Below, piece by piece: positions 59,483 through 64,000 of a stretch of DNA of 64,000 nt. The notes below the pieces were generated by a model, which saw only the letters and a program-made list of their open reading frames with translations, did not search any database and was not told where the DNA came from. This DNA comes from Hypericibacter adhaerens (lineage in GTDB: Bacteria > Pseudomonadota > Alphaproteobacteria > Dongiales > Dongiaceae), in contig NZ_CP042582.1 of NCBI RefSeq assembly GCF_008728835.1, positions 2,046,001-2,110,000 on the forward strand, read 5' to 3'. The position numbers and the translations under genes were made by a program. How positions within the stretch are numbered: the first letter of the stretch is position 1; each line of letters begins with the position of its first letter.

Positions 59483-60487
59483 ATGAGCGGCGTGGAATCG
59501 ATCACGGTCGGCCCGGAGGAGGCGGAGCAGCGCCTCGATCGCTGGTTCAAGCGCCGCTATCCGGAGCTGGGTCACGGGCATCTCGAGAAGCTGCTCCGCA
59601 CCGGGCAGGTGCGGGTCGACGGCAAGCGCGTGAAGTCGAGCCACCGCCTCGAACCGGGCCAGGTGGTGCGCGTGCCGCCTCTGGCGACCGGTGACGCGTC
59701 GCCGGTCGAGCGGGCCGGTCCGAGGGCGCCGCGGCCCAATCCCGCCCTGGCGCGGCTGGGCGAGGATCTACGCCGGCGCGTCCTGCATCGCGACGACTGG
59801 CTGATCGTTCTCGACAAGCCCGCCGGCCTGGCCGTGCAGGGCGGGACCGACACCACGCTCCATCTCGACGCGGCGCTCGACGAGCTGCGCTTCGGCAGCG
59901 AGGAACGGCCGCGGCTGGTCCACCGTCTCGACAAGGATACGAGCGGCGTGCTGGTGCTGGCGCGTACCCAGCGCGCGGCGGCCAAGCTGGCGTCGCTGTT
60001 CCGCGGCCGGGACGTGCACAAGCTCTACTGGGCGGCGGTGGTCGGCCTGCCCCAGCCGCTGTCGGGGCGCATCGACCTGGCGCTGTCCAAGCGGCCCGGG
60101 CAGTCGGGCGAAAGGGTCCGTCCCGACCAGGAGGAAGGTCAGCGCGCGATCACCTATTACCGCACCGTCGAGCATGCGGGCCGGAAGGCCTCCTGGCTGG
60201 CCCTGCGGCCGGAGACCGGCCGGACCCACCAGCTGCGCGCCCACTGCGCGGCCCTGGGCACGCCGATCCTGGGGGACGGCAAATATGGCGGCGCGGACGC
60301 GTTCCTCCCGGGCAAGGAGGTCTCGCGCCAGCTCCATCTCCACGCCCGTGCCATAGAATTGCCGCATCCGGCCGGCAAGACGCTCCGGGTCGCGGCACCC
60401 TTGCCGCCGCATATGGTCGCCACCTGGAAGTTTCTGGGCTTCTCCGTCTCGGCGGGGCCCGCAAGCCGCGAGGAATTCGAGTTCTAG
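59483..60487 (+). CDS. rluC: Ribosomal large subunit pseudouridine synthase (RluC/RluD-type)
   Basis: 334 aa from the ATG at 59483; the longer frame overlaps rarA. An S4-type RNA-binding domain (about 15-75, EQRLDRWFKRRYP) is followed by the catalytic domain with D150 in RLVHRLDKDTSGVLVLARTQ and the motif RTHQLRAHCAALGTPILGDGKYG. It isomerises U to pseudouridine in 23S rRNA; the target U cannot be read off. RluC versus RluD assignment is by similarity only. Confidence 0.9.
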   Translation: MSGVESITVGPEEAEQRLDRWFKRRYPELGHGHLEKLLRTGQVRVDGKRVKSSHRLEPGQVVRVPPLATGDASPVERAGPRAPRPNPALARLGEDLRRRVLHRDDWLIVLDKPAGLAVQGGTDTTLHLDAALDELRFGSEERPRLVHRLDKDTSGVLVLARTQRAAAKLASLFRGRDVHKLYWAAVVGLPQPLSGRIDLALSKRPGQSGERVRPDQEEGQRAITYYRTVEHAGRKASWLALRPETGRTHQLRAHCAALGTPILGDGKYGGADAFLPGKEVSRQLHLHARAIELPHPAGKTLRVAAPLPPHMVATWKFLGFSVSAGPASREEFEF

Positions 60488-60493
60488 GAGCCG

Positions 60494-61171
60494 ATGGCTG
60501 CGCATCCCTTCAAGCTGGTGATGTTCGACTGCGATGGCACGCTCGTCGACAGCCAGCACACGATCGTGGCGTCGATGTCGGCGGCCTGGCGCTCGCTCGG
60601 TCTTTCGGAGCCCGATCCGGCGGCCGTGCGCCGGGTGGTGGGGCTCACGCTCGAGACTGCGATCGCGGCGCTGCAGCCCGATGCCGACGAGCAGATGCTG
60701 GCGCGCCTCGCTGCGGTCTTTCGCCGCGAGGCTGTCGCGGCCCGGCAGAGCGAGCGCTATCACGAGCCGCTTTTTCCCGGGATCATCGAGGCGCTCGATG
60801 CGATCGAAGGTCCGGAGGTGATCTTCGGGATCGCCACGGGCAAGAACCTGCGGGGCCTGCGCCACACGCTGGAGCTGCATGGATTGACACGCCGATTCAT
60901 CACGTTGCAGACCGCCGATCGGGCGCCCAGCAAGCCTCATCCCGCCATGCTGCATCAGGCCATGGCCGAAATCGGCGCCGAACCGGCCTCGACAGTTCTC
61001 ATCGGAGACACCAGTTTCGACATGGAGATGGCCCAGAATGCGGGTACCGCTGGTATCGGCGCCGGTTGGGGCTATCATGATCCCGCGGACCTCACCCGAG
61101 CCGGCGCCGGCCGGGTGATTCTGAGGCCGGAAGAATTGCCGGCGGCGCTCGCCAACTACGGGGAACGGTGA
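60494..61171 (+). CDS. HAD-superfamily phosphatase (phosphoglycolate phosphatase-like)
   Basis: 225 aa. HAD motif I is FDCDGTLVDS with D12 and D14. The cap segment, GIATGKNL (motif II), a Lys in PSKPHPAML and GDTSFDMEMA (motif IV) are all present. It likely hydrolyses a small phosphate ester such as 2-phosphoglycolate, as Gph does. AGGAG precedes the ATG, and it ends within 3 bases of the AsmA start. Confidence 0.88.
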   Translation: MAAHPFKLVMFDCDGTLVDSQHTIVASMSAAWRSLGLSEPDPAAVRRVVGLTLETAIAALQPDADEQMLARLAAVFRREAVAARQSERYHEPLFPGIIEALDAIEGPEVIFGIATGKNLRGLRHTLELHGLTRRFITLQTADRAPSKPHPAMLHQAMAEIGAEPASTVLIGDTSFDMEMAQNAGTAGIGAGWGYHDPADLTRAGAGRVILRPEELPAALANYGER

Positions 61172-61173
61172 CT

Positions 61174-63279
61174 ATGCGCTTGAAGCACTGGCTGATTGGT
61201 CTCGTCGTGCTGATCGTGGCGGTGGTGGTGGCGGGCATCGCCATCCTGAAATCGCAGGATTTCAATCAGTACAAGGCCCTCATTGCCGAGAAGGTGAAGG
61301 AGGCCACCGGACGGGACCTGACGCTGGCGGGCGATGTCGAGCTGGTGATCTCCCTGAGCCCCGCGCTCGCCGTCAACGACGTGACCTTCTCCAACGCGCC
61401 CTGGGGAACCCGGCCGGAACTGCTCAAGATGAAGCGGCTCGAGGCCCAGGTGCGGCTGATCCCGCTCTTGAGCGGCAATGTCGAGGTCAACCGGATCGTG
61501 CTCAAGGGCGCGGACATCCTGCTGGAGACCAACGACAAGGGTCAGGGTAATTGGGTATTCAATCCGCCGGCGGCGGCCTCGACGACCAGCAGCGCCACGA
61601 GCAGCACGGCGCCCAGCGGCGGCGGCGCGCCGACGACGCTGCCGGTGGTGCACAGCGTGCGGATCGAGGATTCGCAGCTCCTCTGGACCGACGGGGTGAC
61701 GAAGCAGACCAAGACCATCGTCATCAAGTCCTTCACCGCCAGCGCCGACAGCGGCTCGAGCCCGATCGAGATCGCGCTGGAGGGCAGCTATAACGAGAAC
61801 CCGATCACGGCCAAGGGCACGATCGGCGCCGTTGGCGCGCTGCTGGCGAACCAGGCATTCCCGATCGACGTGACGGCCGAGGCCGGCGGCGCCAAGATCG
61901 CCCTCAAGGGCGCCGTGGCCAAGCCGATGACCGCCGAGGGCGTCGCCGTCGCCCTCTCCGTCGAGGGCAACAGCCTGGCCGACCTGAACGCGATCTCGGG
62001 TGCGACCCTGCCGCCGCTGGGGCCCTACAGCCTCGCCGGCAACCTGTCGAACCCGAGCGGCGTCTACAAGGTCGAGCAGCTCCAGCTCAAGATGGGCTCC
62101 AGCAGCCTGACCGGCGACGCCAGCGTGGCGATGGGCGGCAAGAAGCCGAACATCACCGCCAACCTCGCCGCGGCGGTCATCGATCTCAAGGATTTCGGCG
62201 TGAAGCCGGCCGCGGGCGGCGGCGCCTCGTCGGGCACGACCGCCAGCACGGGCGCCGCCAATGACGGCCGCGTGTTCCCGGCCGATCCGCTGCCTTTCGA
62301 TGGGCTGGGCGCCGCCGACGCGACCATCCATCTGACGGCGCAGAAATTCATCAAGGATCCGGTGACGCTGGAGAACCTGGCGCTCGACCTGCTGCTGCAG
62401 GCGAGCAAGCTCACCATCAAGAATTTCCAGAGCGCGCTCGGCGGCGGCACCTTCGCCATGTCGGCCGAGGTCGACGGCGCCAAGACCCCGGCTCCGGTGG
62501 CGCTCAAGATCGACGCCAAGCAGGTCGAGGTCGGCACGCTGCTGCAGACCCTCTCCGTCAGCGACATCCTGCAGGGCGGCAAGGCCGACCTGGCCGTGGA
62601 CGTGACCGGGGCCGGCAATTCGGTGCGCGAGATCATGGCGGGCCTGAACGGCAACACCAACCTGGCGATGGGCGAGGGCCATATCAACAACCGCTTCGCC
62701 AAGATCCTGCTGTCGGACCTGTTCCAGCTGATCGCCACCGGCGGCAGCGGCGAGAGCAGCAACCTCAACTGCTTCGTCAGCAAGTTCGACATCAAGAAGG
62801 GCCTCGCCACCTCGACCGGGCTGGTGCTCGACACCAACGGCGCCAGCATCGTGGGCAGCGGCGACATCAACCTGGCGACGGAGAAGCTCAAGCTCCACAT
62901 GGATCCGCGCGCCAAGCAGACGAACCTCGCCAACCTCGCGATCCCGGTGAATATCGGGGGCACGATGGCGAGCCCCAGCGTCACGCCCGACGCGGCGGCC
63001 CTGGCGGAGGGTATCGCCGGCGCCGCCGTCGGCGTGGCGACGGGCGGCACGGTGCTGAGCGCGCTCGCGGGCGTGGCCGGAACCGGCGCTGCCGGCTCCG
63101 CGACCACGACCGCGTCCAGCGGCGGGAACCCTTGCGTGGCGGCGCTCAACGGCGGCACGGATGCGGGCGCAACCGGCACGCAGCCCTCGACGCCCAGCTC
63201 GACCGGCGAGCAGCTGCTCAAGGATCCGGGCAAGGCGCTCGAGGACACGGGCGGCACGCTGAAGAACCTGCTGCCCTGA
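61174..63279 (+). CDS. AsmA-family protein
   Basis: 701 aa from the ATG at 61174, with GGGGAA upstream; a GTG at 61168 is also in frame. The N-terminal membrane anchor (about 6-27, WLIGLVVLIVAVVVAGIAIL) and the AsmA opening (FNQYKALIAEKVKEATGRDLTLAGDVEL, SNAPWG) fit the AsmA/YhdP bridge-like group. A Ser/Thr/Gly-rich insert (about 130-150) and an AsmA C-terminal domain (about 560-620) follow. These proteins are thought to affect lipid transport to the outer membrane. The C-terminal tail is low complexity. Confidence 0.87.
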   Translation: MRLKHWLIGLVVLIVAVVVAGIAILKSQDFNQYKALIAEKVKEATGRDLTLAGDVELVISLSPALAVNDVTFSNAPWGTRPELLKMKRLEAQVRLIPLLSGNVEVNRIVLKGADILLETNDKGQGNWVFNPPAAASTTSSATSSTAPSGGGAPTTLPVVHSVRIEDSQLLWTDGVTKQTKTIVIKSFTASADSGSSPIEIALEGSYNENPITAKGTIGAVGALLANQAFPIDVTAEAGGAKIALKGAVAKPMTAEGVAVALSVEGNSLADLNAISGATLPPLGPYSLAGNLSNPSGVYKVEQLQLKMGSSSLTGDASVAMGGKKPNITANLAAAVIDLKDFGVKPAAGGGASSGTTASTGAANDGRVFPADPLPFDGLGAADATIHLTAQKFIKDPVTLENLALDLLLQASKLTIKNFQSALGGGTFAMSAEVDGAKTPAPVALKIDAKQVEVGTLLQTLSVSDILQGGKADLAVDVTGAGNSVREIMAGLNGNTNLAMGEGHINNRFAKILLSDLFQLIATGGSGESSNLNCFVSKFDIKKGLATSTGLVLDTNGASIVGSGDINLATEKLKLHMDPRAKQTNLANLAIPVNIGGTMASPSVTPDAAALAEGIAGAAVGVATGGTVLSALAGVAGTGAAGSATTTASSGGNPCVAALNGGTDAGATGTQPSTPSSTGEQLLKDPGKALEDTGGTLKNLLP

Positions 63280-63304
63280 GGGGCCGGGGCTTCTTCCACG
63301 AGGC

Positions 63305-64000
63305 ATGAAACGTTTCTATCAGCAGGCTGCCGCGCGGCCTGAAACGGGCGGCCATGGGGTCCTGCTCGACGGGAAGCCGATGCGCAGCCCGGCCGGCCGG
63401 CCCTTCCTGCTGCCGACGGCGGGGCTGGCCGAGGCCATTGCCGCCGAATGGCAAAGCCAGGGCGAGCAGATCAAGCCCGCCTCCATGCCGCTCATGCAGC
63501 TGGCGGCGACCGCCATCGACCGGGTGGCCGACGAGCCCGGCGCGACCGTCAAAGGGATCGCCGGCTTCGCCGAGACCGATCTGGTCTGCTACCGGGCCGA
63601 GGGACCCCGCAGCCTGTTCGAGCGCCAGGAGCAGCTTTGGCAGCCCCTGGTCGACTGGGTCCGGCTCCAGTACGACGCGCCCCTGATCGTCGTGACCGGC
63701 ATCATGCCGCGTTCCCAGCCGCCCGAGGCCTTGCGCGCGATCGAGGCGGCGGTCGCGGCCCTGGAGCCCTTCCGGCTGACGGCCCTGGCCGCGGCGACCG
63801 CCGCCGCCGGCTCGGTGGTGCTGGGGCTGGCCTTGCTGGAGGGGCGGCTGACCGGGGCCGAGGTCCACGACCTCTCCCTGCTCGACGAGACCTACCAGAC
63901 CGAGCGCTGGGGCGTGGACGAAGAAGCCGCCCGGCGCCAGGCCGACCTCAAGGCCGAAATCCAGTCGGCAGAGCGGTTTCTGACGCTTCTCTCAGCGTGA
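63305..64000 (+). CDS. ATP12-family F1-ATPase assembly chaperone
   Basis: 231 aa. The start is MKRFYQQAAARPETGGHGVLLDGKPMRSPAG, and the family block TAIDRVADEPGATVKGIAGFAETDLVCYRAEGP is typical of ATP12. In mitochondria ATP12 helps F1 alpha fold; alphaproteobacterial homologues are known in this position after AsmA or HAD genes. The stop codon ends exactly at base 64000, so the gene is complete. Confidence 0.9.
   Translation: MKRFYQQAAARPETGGHGVLLDGKPMRSPAGRPFLLPTAGLAEAIAAEWQSQGEQIKPASMPLMQLAATAIDRVADEPGATVKGIAGFAETDLVCYRAEGPRSLFERQEQLWQPLVDWVRLQYDAPLIVVTGIMPRSQPPEALRAIEAAVAALEPFRLTALAAATAAAGSVVLGLALLEGRLTGAEVHDLSLLDETYQTERWGVDEEAARRQADLKAEIQSAERFLTLLSA

Overview
The window is a 64 kb piece of a high-GC alphaproteobacterial chromosome. 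A Rhodospirillales-like soil or plant-associated lineage is my best guess, but no rRNA is present to place it. The evidence is the fused str-S10-spc-alpha ribosomal superoperon followed by a DegP-type protease, rarA, a pseudouridine synthase, a HAD phosphatase and an ATP12 assembly factor. Other pointers are a DUF1036 protein, an LdtR-like MarR regulator and SpoU-type RlmB. No rRNA operon, CRISPR array, prophage or insertion sequence was seen.

Region 1 (about 1-23.5 kb) is accessory and metabolic. It holds a large hybrid sensor kinase with its OmpR-type regulator, an osmC-metY pair, a DUF1036 protein, the MarR regulator, an enolase-superfamily enzyme and a membrane-anchored Cys-rich unknown. 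These are followed by a LysE exporter, an atypical AT-richer plsY just downstream of the ald terminator, and alanine dehydrogenase. An omega-amino-acid:pyruvate aminotransferase is divergent from a PuuR-like XRE-cupin regulator. A complete Dpp/Opp-type peptide ABC transporter, a periplasmic EF-hand protein and rlmB complete the region. Several intergenic gaps carry REP-like palindromes.

Region 2 (about 23.6-37.6 kb) is the translation/transcription cluster tRNA-Tyr, tRNA-Gly, tuf, tRNA-Trp, secE, nusG, rplK, rplA, rplJ, rplL, rpoB, rpoC, ending in a strong intrinsic terminator. Hairpins sit after rplA, in the rplJ leader and between rplL and rpoB.

Region 3 (about 37.6-56.6 kb) starts with a near-consensus sigma70 promoter and a leader that contains a terminator-like hairpin. 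It then runs rpsL, rpsG, fusA, a second tuf, the S10 genes, the spc genes with secY and adk, and the alpha genes rpsM, rpsK, rpoA and rplQ, ending in another intrinsic terminator. The two tuf genes appear identical up to the last base of the stop codon.

Region 4 (56.7-64 kb) is a tightly packed plus-strand cluster: a DegP/HtrA protease, rarA, an RluC/RluD-type pseudouridine synthase, a phosphoglycolate-phosphatase-like HAD protein, an AsmA-family protein and the F1-ATPase assembly chaperone ATP12.

Most of the window is ordinary core genome. The best leads are regulatory and evolutionary: the str leader attenuator candidate, the tuf gene-conversion pair with aberrant codon use, the plsY placement behind a terminator, and the response regulator lacking the usual Thr/Ser switch residue. 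I did not find a convincing new multi-gene system.
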